Of a stretch of DNA of 64,000 nucleotides, positions 1 to 12,735 are shown one piece after another. Made by a program: the position numbers and the translations under genes. The first letter of the stretch is position 1; the number at the start of each line of letters is the position of its first letter. The notes under the pieces were generated by a model. The model was not told where the DNA came from, did not search any database, and worked only from the letters and a program-made list of their open reading frames with translations. The stretch lies in the NCBI RefSeq assembly GCF_900496995.4, contig NC_044018.1:29306047-29370046 (forward strand), given 5' to 3'. Origin of the DNA: Aquila chrysaetos chrysaetos. Taxonomy: Eukaryota > Chordata > Aves > Accipitriformes > Accipitridae.

Positions 1-3000
1 TGGGGTGTGAAATGGAGGTGAGCTGCTCTGGCTGTATCCTTCCTGTGCAAAATGGGTGCTCAGTCCCGGCTCAGATCCAGTAGCTAGGGCTCCCCTCAGG
101 CATGCCCACAGATCAAATTAGCATGAAAAAAGTAATTAAGGGAAGGTGCTGCAGTGCTGAGGCTCCCAGTGCAGGCTCCAGCAGACAGGCAGGCACTGGC
201 ATGTCTTGGGAACACCTTGGGAGCTTGGGCCAAGGGATAACTCAAGCCCCCGGGCTATTTTCTCACCTTCCGAGCAATGTTTGTCCCTGCTCCACCGTAC
301 ACACCTCTGTTACGGAAACAAACTTCCATCCCGCTTCTTGGAAGAGCATCCCCAGGGCAAGGATGGGCTTGCAAGGATGGGTAAGAGATGCTTTTCCATG
401 CATCTTTGGGGGGTTATGCCCTGCTATCGCTCCCTCTGTCGAGACAGCCCTGGCTTGCAAATTGCTTCTTTATCTGCACCTGCCACCCAGCTGCTGTACA
501 GGAGGCAATTTAATTCATAATGGTCTATTAAGTACTGTGGGTGCTGGAGGTGCTGGGCACCTCCGCTTCCCTTCCTGGGGTGTGATGGCTCTGGGGGTGA
601 CTGGCCCTGCAATCTCTAGGATTGCATTGTGTATTTAAGGTGAGAGATTTAATTAAAAGGCCACCAGCGTGGCGTGCCACAAAGCCCTTGCTGCTGGGGC
701 TGCGGAGGCAGCGCTTTGGTGTTCAGCTGCTCATTGGGAGGACGGTGCCATTGTTTGCCCTGTGCTGTGAACCTGGAGTTGCTCTAATCCTTCACGTTGG
801 TGGATTTTGCAAGGCTGGTGCAGCGTCCAGCCTCGCAGCCCTTTCTGTCACCCCATCCCATCCAGGCCAGAAATTCTAGGGGAGAGGGGGAAAAATTCAA
901 GTTCCCCTCAAACCTGGGCTGAGTGACCTGTAAAATATCTTCACAGCCTCTCTCAGCTAATGGGTTGCAAATTGCTTCCATCAGCTCCGGTATTACAGAT
1001 TGCTCATGTGAAATTGCTTCCAGGAGCCCATTTTGGGGCCAAATGCTTCCTAGCTTGGGGAAATAACCATCAGCATCATTAGCAACAGTAAATTGTATTC
1101 AAATGAGGCACTGTGGGGCCTTACTAGGACTTTTTACATGTGCCTTCCTCACTGGTGGGGTAGCTCCGGCATTAGGGGGCTGTTGGATCTGCATGGGGCT
1201 GGGTACCGCTGGTCCCCGTAGGCCATCCCCATCGCTCCGGGCTGCTCCTCGAGGCATCGTTTTGCTGCAGCTCTGAACCAAGAGCAGCTCCATTGCCTTC
1301 ACATAGGTCCTGGTAGAGGTCCAGGGCTTCCTAATTCATGAGCATATCGTTAATTATCTGCTGGAAGCCAAAGCCTCAGCATCTTGGTGGTACTAACGAG
1401 GCTATTAGCAGAGCTGCTTCTTGCCATTGCTGGCTCTGGCTGGCCCGGAGCACGTTGCCGTCCTGGGTAGGCAAACAGAGGCAGAGATAAGCCTTGTGTT
1501 GCATCTTTTGGCTCCTATTTGCTCTTGCCATTTAAACCAAGCCTGGTCATTTCTGAGACCTTTCGAAAGGAAATCACTATACCTAAACGCTGAGAAACGA
1601 GAACCCAGCACAAGCAGCTTAATGATACCATGGGATTTCTAAATCAAGCGCATCCCCATCACCCAAGTGGCAGTAGACGTGAAGGGTCAAAGACAGCCCG
1701 GGCGGAGGGTCGAGCCACAGCACCCGGAGCTGCTGCTCACGGGAGTTACCAACAGGGCTATCGTGAGTAAAAATGCAACTGCTTAAAATCAGCAGTTTGC
1801 CTGCCTCCCTGCTCCGAGCTGCCGGGTCACTCGCCCCCGTGCAGAGTGTCTCTGTCTGATTTATGCCGTGTTGTGCTGTGCTCTCGCTTGCACCCGCTTG
1901 GCTCTCCCGGCGCGAGGAGCAGCCAGTCCATTAAACACTGAGTCATCCTCAGCGGCATTTAATTTTGTGAGGGGCAGCAGTTTGGATAATTAAAGGCCTC
2001 TGTGGCCAAAGCCAGCGGCTGTGGAGAGCAGGGCTGATGGGGAAGGCGAGGACACCCAGCAGCACCGATTAATCGGGTGCCACCGCCGCGGCTGTGAGGC
2101 CCCGGCAGAGAGGTAGCTTCTCTCTCCCACCCTCCCATCTCCACCTTGCATTTTGGGGTGTTTTTTAACCTTTTCCTGCCTCAGACGAGGGCTTCCTTGG
2201 TCAGGTGAGTGCAATCACGTTCTGTGCTATTTCTGCCCGGATTAACCATGTCCTGATGGGATCTCCCATGGGCAGACATGCTATCTGGAGGCCTTGGCTT
2301 ATTAAAAGGACAAATTGTTCAGGGAGCTGGTAATAAAGCCATGAAAGCTCTTACGAACCAGAGTTGAAGGCACTAATATCGCTGTGCTCCGCGTGGGTGA
2401 GAAATTAGACAAGAGTTCCTCCGTGCTGATGGTTTTTTTTCCTCCTCCCTATTCATCTTTCTCAACAATTATCTTTTATTTTGATATCTTTCTATTTAAA
2501 CCTTCAGAACCACGCTCGGGATAAAAAGGAGGCTGAATCGCTTAACAACCAGGCACCTTGAAGCGCGGGTGCGGGGGACCTGGAGACACAGAGAGCGATG
2601 GGGAACGGGGAAGGTGGTTCGGGCTCTCCTGGGGTTTTGGCAGCAGGAACCGTCCCCACGGGCCAGGAGACAAACTCCTCCTGCCCATCTCCTGGGGGAA
2701 GGCAGGTACACCACCTCACCAGCAGCCTCGGGAAGAGCCATATCGCTGCGTCTATGTTGCACCAACATTGCACACGTGGGTCTGAATATCTGGGATTTCC
2801 TTCTCTTGCTGCTCATCGCCCTTGGATCTGGGTGCCTCTCACCTGCTTCAGAGCTGCTGTGTTTTTTTTACAGCCCATTCAGGGCTGTTTCTACTCTTTT
2901 GCCATCCCGGAAATCTTGTGATCGATCAGCCACAGCCTTCCAGAATTGTGAATGGCAGATCGCAAACCGAAGGCGGATGGAAACCCTGCGGAAAGTCACT

Positions 3001-6000
3001 GAGCTGAGCGTGCGGCTTCATTAGCTCGAGCAATTAGCATGAGGCAATGCAAAACCACTGGCTACTGCTCAGCGACTGTCCTGAACGCCCCGTGCTGTCG
3101 GGGGCCATGCCAGTGTTCCTGCAGATGCGTCCAGCAAAGGCAAACACCTTGCCGCAGTCCCAGGCCGCGAGCAGGTACCAGCATCGTGTGTGTGCACACA
3201 GAAGTGAGATGCTGGGATGTGCAATGTGCGGCGCAGGGCAACAGGATCGCCCAGCTCCTCCCTGGGTGCAGATCCAGCCCGTCCCCCTCTGCTGCCCTGC
3301 TCGTCCGATACCGTTTCTCTGCCTGTGCTACCCTGGCTTTGCTGGCGGCTGCTTGTCCCTGTGTCCTTGTCACTGCCGTAGAGCCCGTTCAGATCGCATT
3401 CTCTTTTATTCCCTCTGACACCGGTTGTGGTCACAACAAAACTCATCTCATTAAGGAAACGCTGAGGATAGCTGGAAGGGGAAATGGATCCCCCCATCTG
3501 GTGAGTGCCAGGTCGGGCCAGCAGCACACGCTCGCTGTGGGCCCGAGCACCGTGGAGCCCTGATGGAGAAGGCAGCTCTCACGCGTCTTGGGCGTGCAAA
3601 TGCGCTCCAGCAGCCCCAGCGATCGCGCAGGAGCCAAAGGGTTAACACTGCCGGCGTGCAAACATCCTCCAAACAGCACCGATGGGAGCAGGGAGCCTCT
3701 CCGCTCTCTGAAAGCTGGCAAACAAATTAAAGCAATGTTGCAACTAATGCGTTTCTTTGCAGCAGAGAGGAGGAAAAGCACCGCTCAAAGGCTGAGGAGA
3801 CAAAGGCGGTGCAGATGGGTGCTGGGGGACCTGCGCTGCTTTGCTTGGAGCTAAGCTGAGATTTGCTGCTACAGCTCTGTGACAGCGGCTGGAATAACCT
3901 GGGGAGGATTTATGGGAACCACATCAGGGCCAAAGGGGGAACCTGCCTGGGAAGGGCTGTAGCTGGGAGTTACTCTGGTATTGCTGGTCCTTGGTGTTTG
4001 TGTCCCATTTCTCTAGGAGGAATTGTGTTGTGCAGGGAGGGAATATAGCACTATATGCTCCAGCAGCCGCCTGACACGCAGCAGTCCAGCATCTCCAAAA
4101 ATGAGGTCCCGCTTGGCTTCTTGCGCTCTTATTTGCCTTGAAGAGAAATTAAAAGGAGAGATGCAAATCCCCTAAAACAATATAATGAAGCCGATGGCTG
4201 TGGTGGCCCCGGCGGAGCCAGGTTTGGGGCTGGTGGGTGCCTGGGGGAGGAGGCTGACTGCAGGAGTTTGGTGTGGGGTGAAAGGGCTGGTGGAGTTGGG
4301 CAGCCTGGACCGGCAGCCGTTGTCGAAGGGCTGCTGCTGGTCCCCGGCACGGCCTTATCGCTGTCCCCAGTTTACAGAAATGACACGTTTCTCTCATTAT
4401 AAACGGGGGGGTTTGCTACCCACCCCCAGCAGCCAAGCCCATGCAAGGAGCAGATGGAGCCCATCTTGAACATGCAATCTCAGCAAAAGCAAAGCCAATA
4501 AATGAGTTAATTACCAGCACGTTATGTGAATGCTGGGGATTCCCAGGGGATCATGGAGACGAAGCAGCCCTTCGCTCGCCATCCCCAGCTGCAGGAGCCG
4601 CGCGTGCCGGAGGGGCCAGGGGACCCGGCTGGCCGCTGCAGGAGCTGAGCTGCCCTCCCTGGGGATGGCTCACCTGCAAAAACCCTCGGCGGACCGACTT
4701 GGAGCTCTGCAGATATTATCGAGGTTGTATCCATCCCTTCCCCTGCGGTTTTCCTGGCCGTGTCTCGTGGGGCATATTCATGGGGTGGCTGCGAAGTGCC
4801 AAGCGGTGCCTGCTCTCCACAAGACAGCTGTGGCTCTGACTGTGGAAAATATGAATACACCTGAGGGCAGAGCATCTTTTGCCTTTGTCTCACTGCTGAG
4901 CAAAATTAGGGGAGAAAGTGTAGCAGCTCCTAAACTCCCCAGTTTAAAAGTGAATTTTAACTGGGCTTGAAAGACCGCTGACCCCTTACCTGGTGCCTTT
5001 GGGGTAGCTTTGCCATGCCTGCCCGGCCGTTCAGTGCCTGCCCAGTGATGTGAGGGACGTTCCAGCCGAAATACCTGCCTGGAGGCAGCGTGCTCAGCTC
5101 TGGCAGCCAGAGGATGCGGATATGCTGGTTTGCCCTCCTTGGTGCTTCTGCTCTGCTCCCCATCAGCTGAGCTAATAAAGTTTGGACTTGTTAAATCCAC
5201 AAATGGTTTCAAACTCGATTGCCCTGGGCTGGCTCGCAGTTCCCGTCCACCCCTCCCCTTGCATATCTGCCTGGGAGATAAGGATGGCAGTGGCTTTAAT
5301 TCCTCACTTATGCATCGACTGCCAATTCTCCTGCCCGCTCACCCTTGATAAATATTGCACAAAGATTTGGCTGCCAACGTGCCGGAGATAAAGGTCCAGT
5401 CCCGCCAGATCTCCTTCCTCTGTGCCTTTTGTCTCGTTATGTGTCCAATTTGTTAAACAACCCACCTGCTGCAAAAGACAATCTTCCCGTCTCTGCTCCT
5501 GCTTCGGATTATTGCTAAACCTCTGAGCGAGCTCCCTCCTCCCTGTGCCCAGCCTCGGGTGGGAATTGAGGACTAAGAAAAGGCGCTGTCATTTCCAGGC
5601 CTTGAACTGTCATTGATTAGGGGATCGATAGCAGAGCCTGCCTTGGCTTAGCACTCTGCTGGGCCTGGCAGGATCCTCTTCGCTGGTGTCGTGCGGGTGC
5701 CGAGGTGCTGTCATGTCATCCACGAGCCCGTCCCTGGGAGCAGTGCCCAAACCAGGATTTGGGGACACTCCTGTGCAGTAAACCTACAAAAGAGAGAGCA
5801 CCAGAGGCTCTGGCTGGGCTTAGCCTCCCTAAAAATCCTCTTCCCGCCCCTGCATCAAGGCTGGATGAGCACAGTTTGGGGTGCCAAGAGAAGGGCTAGT
5901 GTTTGGGAGGCATCAGCGGGAGCTGTGCTGCATCTTGCCCACTCACCCCGTCTGGGTTTGCTGGAACTGGCTCCCCCAGCTCAGAAACCCTCCAGGAGCT

Positions 6001-6559
6001 GAAAGCTGCTACCTGACGGTGCACAAATGTCTTACAGAGCGCACAACACTGATGGGAGCTGCCGAGCTGTGCAATGGGGAGCGATCGTGGCATGCACGGG
6101 GAGGATGCCCAGCGCTGATGGTCTCCGTGAGACCATGCAGGCAAAGGTCCTGATGCTGCAGCAGTGTGTGAGCGTTGCTCCTGACTGAGCCTCAAATTTC
6201 AGGGCTGCTGTAGACGAGAGGACAGGCAAAGGCTATTGATTGGTGTGGGGAGGGAGAAACGGAGGAGAGAAGGTCTCTAACAACCTTATCGCTGAGTATA
6301 GATCTCGTTGGCGGCATCTGTTAAGACCTGATATCCCCTCTTTGCATCCTCTCATGCAGCATTCTGAGTGTCATCTCTCCTATGAGAAGATCAAATTAAA
6401 AAAGAGATGAGTGATACTCAGATCTGGAAGTGTTTTGAGCTCAAATACAGCATGTATGTCCGTTATTCGTGCTGTCCTGCTGGAAGAACAGCTGTCCCGG
6501 GCAGCTTCAGATGCTATTTAGCTTACAGGTCCCTGGATTCCCCAGTTTGGGGGTGGCTC

Positions 6560-6790
6560 TGACAACACAGTTTGATCACTATCACTTCTAAATCCATAAG
6601 AGATGTCATCTACAGTGCAACAAATAACGTTCTGATTATCTGCTGGATCCTAATGCTACTCCCTGGAGATAACAAGCTGCAATTTTCCCCCTGGGCCATA
6701 CAATAATCGCCCCAATTACTCCCAAGCAGTGGTTATTAAACTCACGACACTGCTTTCATTTACAAAGCAAAAATAATTAAGCAGGTGTCT
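6560..6790. promoter_or_regulatory. AT-rich island, possible conserved non-coding element
   Basis: An AT-rich segment within GC-rich surroundings. It contains several homeodomain-like core words (AATTA, TAATTAAG near 6,775), GATAA-like words near 6,640 and 6,670, and no open frame of note. Such islands in avian intergenic DNA are often enhancers, but conservation cannot be tested here. The call rests on composition only. Confidence 0.22.
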
Positions 6791-8049
6791 ATGTTCACTG
6801 TTTGGCTGGGAGTGACCGGGGTTATTTCTGCTTTGTTCTGGGAAAGAAACTCTCGGCGGCAATGGAAAACCTCCATGGCTTTTCTGCTCCGGGTGGCACA
6901 GTTCTGTCAAGAGCGGTACAGAGAAGCTGCTGGATGATCGACCAAATAAAATGCAGTTGGTGTCTGTTAATGCTGGGGTTGGTATCCCAAAGGATGTAAC
7001 CTCTATCCAACTATAACATCAGAGGGATTTAGGGAGATAGCGTGGTTAGCGAAGCTGAAATGTGACGGGCATACGAAATTACACCCTAGGCCCTTGCAGA
7101 AGTTGATGTGCTGGTTTGGTTTAGCTGGATTGGTGTCGGGTATTGCTGGGCTGCGTGCAGGACACCGGTGGCTCGTCCCAGCACAGTCTGCGGCAGTGTT
7201 GTACCCCAGCTCTCTCACCCTCCAGGTAGAGGGGACAACCTCCCCTTACCTACGTCCCAGGGCAAACCTGCAAAGAGAGCTACGCTGCAGCTGAGTTGTG
7301 CATGTTGCTACTGGGTCTCCGGATGCGTACACGTACTTGCTCCCCACGCACGAGTGTGCTTCTGCACACACACGCGCGGCCAGCGCTCACGGGCTCGCTT
7401 GGACAAGGAGGCTTCCAGTTTCTGTGGAAGAGGAGCACTGAAAGCGGAGAGAGGGATGACCGGGACGGAGGGAGGCAATGCTGGTGAATTATGCATGACA
7501 CAAGGAGGAGAGCCGTTATCTGCACGGACAAAGGCCTGTGCCAGGCAGCCCAGCTCTCCGCTGTACCTGTACCTTCCTTTCGCCCGTGCTTTATCTCCGC
7601 TCCCAGCTTGTAATTCAGCCCAAATATCAGAGGAAGCTGGAAGATTAATTTTCTCTGTTTGCATGGCAAAGGAGAGGGGACGCACTCTCACTCCAGACTC
7701 CCAGCTGCTTAATCCGCCGCCGAGGCCTGCCGAAGGAAAAGGCAAAAATTTATCAGCGTTGGCAAGTTGCTGGAGCGGGGAGGGCTGTTCGGACCTGGTG
7801 GCTGCACTCTGCCCGGGGCTGCACGCCAGCCCCCCGCAAGCAGGTTGTGGGCTCTCACAGCAGGGCTCGGCGTGCTTGATGTGTGTACAGTTTTGGGGGG
7901 GGCACTAGGAAAATGCAAAACCTTCCCACCGCCCCGGTGTGAGGGCCCGAAGGAACGTGTGGGGCTCAGGAGAGCCGGAGTCATTCCCCGCCCTGCCACC
8001 GAGCATGACCTGTGCGTCCTTCCAGCGCGGGAGCGTTCACGGCTGCGAG

Positions 8050-8340
8050 TTGCTCAAATATTTAAGAGATGACAACTGTATTAATACAAAAACTAGATAA
8101 AGATCCCTTGAGTTTAAAGCAGGAAACATCAGCTCAGCTCTTATTTTCCAGCCCTCTCCCTTAGCTTACTCCCTGGCTTAAATGAAATCATAAATATCAG
8201 CCCACAAAGGTCCTTTGTCACTGCACGCAGCTCCCGGCGACAAGAGGTCATTCATTAAAAGCCAGATGAAGGCAATAGAGACTCCCATTGTTTTTTAACG
8301 AGTTCAGGATAAGGCCGTGGCTTCTCTGCTGACATTAATG
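8050..8340. promoter_or_regulatory. AT-rich island, possible conserved non-coding element
   Basis: About 290 bp of AT-rich sequence with no coding potential, bracketed by GC-rich DNA. It has a TAATAC word near 8,080, a SOX-like ATTGTT near 8,288 and several ATTAA words. An enhancer is plausible from composition and motif density. It is not demonstrated. Confidence 0.25.
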
Positions 8341-9899
8341 CTCTGTTTCGTTACGAGGAGCAGAGAGGGTGGACCGCATGTTGCAGCAGACAGGTTTGGC
8401 TGATCCCATCCAAGTGCTCTTTACCTCAATGCGAGCCACCGCTGGAGGAATTATCCCGAGTTCACTCAGGCAGGAGATCACAGATACACCTGGTTCATCG
8501 TTCGGACCAAGGGCACAAACCCGGCTCCTTTGGCACCCTCCTTGCAGACTGCACGGGCGATGCGCCGAGCAATATTTTGCACAGACGAGCGATGGCTGAG
8601 GCCCCACATCTCCCACCCAACGGCATGAGCGTGATGCCATCTGCCGGCCTGCGCCTCGGGCCAGGCGTGAGAAATTAGAAATTAATTCCCCAAAATGTCC
8701 AGCTTCCTCTGGCTAAAGCCAGGCTGCCCTCCCTGCTCAGCCTGCTGGGTATTTTCCTCATGCTACTGAGTCATTCCTTTTTGAAACCTGTGCCGTATTA
8801 ACGCAGCAAGTGAAATGCACCTAAGATAATTTTTTCTGCTTTTTTTCCCCTGGAGAAAGGTTGCTGTGTTAAAAGTTTCTAGTTCCGCTTTCTCCCCGCA
8901 CCCCCCTTTTTTTTTTTTTAATGACTCTTCATGAAGACTATCATGCTCTAACTGGTTTTGGATTAAAAGAAACTTAATAAAGATTTCCCCTGAGCACAAA
9001 GCTGCACAAATGGGTTTGCAATTCTGGAGTAAATTAGGCAGGAGCCGGGCAGAGAGATTTGTGTTTGCAAAGCTCCACCAGAGGATGAGGCTGGGAGGGA
9101 AAGGTTCATTATTGCAGGGCTGCTTGCTGGCACAGCGAGGCACCGGGTCAGACTTCTTTGCATCCTGCCCCAAAAGATCAAGGCACGGGGTCACCAGTGA
9201 GCCCATCGGCATTGTCATAAGCAAAAATCCCAGTCACATCATGGGGTCTGGAAGCGCTTCCCAGCAAAGGAGTCTCCGGCAGCTGGAGAAGGCGATCGGG
9301 CTAAAGACCAAACAGAGCGAGACTGCAGGAGGAACTGGAGGAGAATTTCTGCTGCCTGAAAATGTGAAGTGCTTCCGCCAGTAATCGCCGGAATCATCAA
9401 ATTAGCATAAATTCTATTAACGGTTTCCCAGATGAGACATTTCAAGGCTTCTCCCTCCCCTCCCTGACACAAACAAAAGAGAATATAATTACTTTGCAAT
9501 AAAGCAGCTCCTGAAAAGGCCCTCAATCCTTTTGCCTTTTCTTCTCCCTTGAAATAAAGCTATATATGAAAGGTGCTTCTGACCTCTCTGCTCTCATCAT
9601 GCATCAGTCAGGAGGAAAGAAAAACTCTACAAAGGTTTTAGGGAGTGGGGCTGGGACCGAGCAAGTGGCATGTGCTGTAGGACATGTCCCATTTGCTATG
9701 TCCACATCATACCAGCAAGCAAGGGAGTTTCTGGGAAGCTTTTTGGGGGTACTCAGTTCCTGATGCCTTTGGAGCTCCCACCCATCACATTTCAGAGGTG
9801 GATTTGGAAGTACGACGTCTGAACGCATATGGAAGAAATCTAATTGGCGTAACACTGAAACCCAGTACCTAACACAGTAACTCACTACAAGCACCACGG

Positions 9900-10090
9900 G
9901 GGCAATAATCTAAAATAATGTGCCTTTTTATTGGCACAAGATTGCGGATGACAATTTAAGAGAGAAGAGAATTTGCTTATGAGCAAAAGCCTCCTTAGCT
10001 CTTAAGAATGACACTAAAACAACTCGCCTGCCTATAAATATGATCTGCCAATAGAGACATCTTAGCTGCGAAGATTTAATTACAGGCAGG
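9900..10090. promoter_or_regulatory. AT-rich island with MEF2-like word
   Basis: An AT-rich, non-coding stretch containing CTATAAATAT near 10,032, which resembles a MEF2 site, plus a nearby CCAAT and a TTTAATTA word near 10,075. It could be a distal element or simply AT-rich DNA. Evidence is limited to composition and motif words. Confidence 0.2.
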
Positions 10091-10419
10091 AGCTGCAGGA
10101 GGCCCCAGGGCTGACATGGAAACAGCTGAACCTCCTCAGAAATGGGGGTGCAAGAAGTGCTGGGATGGGATGTGCATGCACAAGCGGCTCTCAGCAGAGC
10201 CAGGTGTAACCATCAGCTTCCAACTTGTTTTCCAGGCTGGGGCAAATTGGGCTTTTGAATGATTTGCTGTGCCACAAGGTCAAATATCAAGGTCAGTGCC
10301 TTTCTCTTGCTTTGCCATTGACTCCGAGGATGAGTTGTGTCTCTTCTGGGCCTCTGTTCCCCTATAAAATGTAGCTAATTTTGACTAACTTCCTCAAGGA
10401 AGCCTCATTAATGTTTACT

Positions 10420-10760
10420 TTTCAGAAGACCTTGAGGCTTTTTACAATCTATTATGAATTAATTATTATTAATTAAGTTAAAGCAGACTATATAACCTAA
10501 ATAAAGCAGTTCTGACACAGCAGCTGGATGTTAGAGAGCAATCTGCTCTACGAACTCCCTTTTCCACTTAGCAATTTTAAGCATTTAGTTCCGCTTTCTA
10601 ATTGCTAATATCCATTCTTCAATTACCCGCTGTTTTGTTTCAGATTTAAAAGATTAAAACGCATTGTTATTTTATGATTATGTGATTTCACTTCTTGTAA
10701 TTGTTGGGTTTTGGTTTGTGTTTTATTGGTTTGCATATTAAACGTCTGCGAATGGAAGGC
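10420..10760. promoter_or_regulatory. AT-rich island just upstream of the RACGAP1 CpG island
   Basis: This is the most AT-rich block of the 5' flank. It has repeated AATTAATTATTATTAATTA words around 10,455-10,480, AATTGCTAATA around 10,600, and TTTGCATATTAA near 10,730, which resembles an octamer/POU word. It has no open frame. It lies a few hundred bases upstream of the RACGAP1 CpG island, so a proximal regulatory or matrix-attachment role is possible. That is inference only. Confidence 0.27.
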
Positions 10761-10929
10761 TCATACGCAACTCGAAATGGGGTTTTGCCTTTTGGCACGC
10801 AGGACGGATTGCCGGCTGCAGCTCCGATCAACATTTCAAAGACAAAAATCAGTCAACGCATCATATTTCTCAAGTGACGACACTTAATAAACGGCCTCCC
10901 GGTCAAGTATTAAAGCTCTGAACCGGCTA

Positions 10930-11770
10930 TGGGTTGCATCCAGCACCTTGCGCGGGCCTTACGGTGCTCTGCAGAACCAGTGGGGGGGGGGGGCTCAGGC
11001 CCACCTGCGCCGTCTGCCAATGGCTTTGCTTAAAATCACAACAGGGGCTGAGCCTAATAACAGTTTTTTCTCCCCAAAACAGCCCCTCTGGTGCCAATGG
11101 CTGCGCTTGGGCCCGGGGGCCTAGGCCCTGCCGGCGTCCCCGGCCTGCTCTGTCGCTAAGCAACACGGGCTGGAGCCAGCGACCAACAGTAAAGATGGCG
11201 CCCGGCCGGCTTCAGGACCCGGCCGTTCCCGCCCCCGTCCGGCGTCGAGCCAGGGAGTGGAGCAGACAGGCCGCGCCCTCAGCAGACATGGCGCCCGGCT
11301 TGGCTTCAGCCTCCCAGTGAGCAGAGCCAATGAGAAGCCGGGGAGGGTGGGGATCACGCTGGGATTGGCCTGGTGGCAGGGATTCAAATCGAAGTGCGGG
11401 GCGGTTAGGCTGGGCGGTTGGAGTCAGAGCTCGCGCCGTGCCGGCGGCTCAAGGTGAGTGCGCGGGAAGCGTGAGGGTGGCTGAGGGGAAACCGGGGGGG
11501 TCCCGGCCCCGGTAACCGGTACCGGGCCTTGCACAGGCGGCGGGGTCCCAGTACCGGGCCGCGGGGTCCCCCTCGCCGGCCGAGGGGAGCCGCCTTCCTG
11601 GCGCGGCGCAGGCCGGCGCCCTGGGCGGGCCCGGCGCCGGTTTCCTCAGAGATCTTTTCCCTCGTTGCCTCCCGCTTTGGAGGGCGGCTGTGGGTGCTTT
11701 ACGGGCTGGCCTTGTTCCTTCGCCCTCCTCGGCCTCTGCCGTGGAGTTGGGCGCGGGGCTAACGATCGTG
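10930..11770 (+). promoter_or_regulatory. RACGAP1: RACGAP1 CpG-island promoter with CCAAT boxes and CHR element
   Basis: A CG-dense block spans the first exon of RACGAP1, and I see no TATA box. Forward CCAAT boxes lie at 11,017-11,021, 11,094-11,098 and 11,327-11,331, with an inverted one (ATTGG) at 11,364-11,368. The last two are 37 bp apart. TTCAAA at 11,383-11,388 is TTTGAA on the other strand, the cell-cycle homology region (CHR) word, about 19 bp downstream of the nearest CCAAT. In G2/M genes, paired NF-Y sites plus a CHR bind NF-Y and the DREAM/MMB complexes. Two AnATGGCGCC words at about 11,192 and 11,286 resemble YY1 sites. A 12-G run lies at 10,982-10,993. The exact start site cannot be read from sequence; it is probably between 11,390 and 11,440. 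Confidence 0.8.
11400..11453 (+). other. RACGAP1: RACGAP1 non-coding exon 1 (5' end approximate)
   Basis: The first exon ends at 11,453 in CAAG followed by GTGAGTG, a strong splice donor. It lies just downstream of the CCAAT/CHR cluster and has no start codon in frame with the protein. It would splice over an intron of about 1.28 kb to the acceptor at 12,730-12,731, placing the start codon four bases into exon 2. The 5' end is estimated from promoter geometry. A further upstream start within the CpG island is possible. Confidence 0.7.
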
Positions 11771-12735
11771 GTGCTGGTCATTGAGGCACGAAACTGTAGA
11801 AGTGCTCCGTGCAATGAATTAAGCAGACTACAAGGAACAGAGGAGGGCCTTTCAGCAGAGAGCTCTTCCACACCTCCTAGTCCACGGAATACAGAAAATC
11901 CCGGGATACCTATGTGTCTGTAGAGTCCGTAATTGCGAATAGAGTACTTCAAAGCTTTCCACGGTGGCCTCCTAAGCGTTAAGCTGGTGTGTTGTACTCC
12001 CTCCTGGCACCTCTCCCAACTACGTCTGCACCTGCTCCGAGTGCTAATTCATTAGTCAAGGCTGTCCTGTGTGCCCCAGCAACCTCTTGCATTAGTGAAG
12101 TAATTTCTGTGTTGCTGAGTTGGAGACTTTCCTCTTCATTGCTTCTGTTTGTGCCATTGTTGCTACTGTTTGAGGAAAATGCGCTGACTGTCTGAATTTT
12201 AACGGCTATTTGCAGTAGGAGCTGTAACTTAAAATGCAGCTAAATTTAAAACTGTATTAAAATTCCCCAGAATGTTGCTCCTATTTTTAGCTTACGAAGC
12301 TCTGGAAACTTGCAGATTTTTAGTGGCCTATATAGTACCAACTTATTTGTAGACAGGGCATGAGCTGTGCTCTGCAGCCTTCCAGAAGGAGAGTGGTTTG
12401 GGATCCCTAATCTTGCCTTGGGTTCTGAGCCTCTGTAGTATACTGGAGAATGTTTGAAGCAATAAGATGGGGAGCTATACTGCCTCTCTCTGTGGCTTTG
12501 CTATCTGTAAACTGGAGGGGTGAGAATCTTCATTCCCTACGAAAGAATTTAGATGCATATATCTCCATAAAACATAACTCTTGATGTATTTTTGTTCGTG
12601 CAGCTTCTAAAACTCGCCCTAAAAATCAGTAATTCTGAAGCTGATTCTCTTCTTTGGGCTGGTAACACGTTGTCTGTTTGGAGGTGGGAAGAAAGGGCTG
12701 GGCTGTTTATTTAGCTCTGGTTTCTTGGCAGGGAG

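Larger units (their letters stand above)
1..10900. other. 5' intergenic flank of RACGAP1, no gene recognised
   Basis: I find no exon with recognisable protein similarity on either strand. The sequence alternates between GC-rich stretches, which produce many chance open frames, and short AT-rich islands rich in TAATTA-, ATTGTT- and AATAAA-like words (listed separately at about 6,560, 8,050, 9,900 and 10,420). No recognisable LINE, LTR or tRNA-like sequence was seen. It reads as regulatory or neutral intergenic DNA upstream of RACGAP1. A lncRNA cannot be excluded from sequence alone. Confidence 0.6.

Noticed and set aside
7108-7908. 266-codon open frame on the + strand
   Set aside because: It lies in GC-rich DNA with overlapping open frames on the other strand, has no recognisable domain, and has low-complexity Ser/Pro/Ala/Gly composition. 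It looks like chance.
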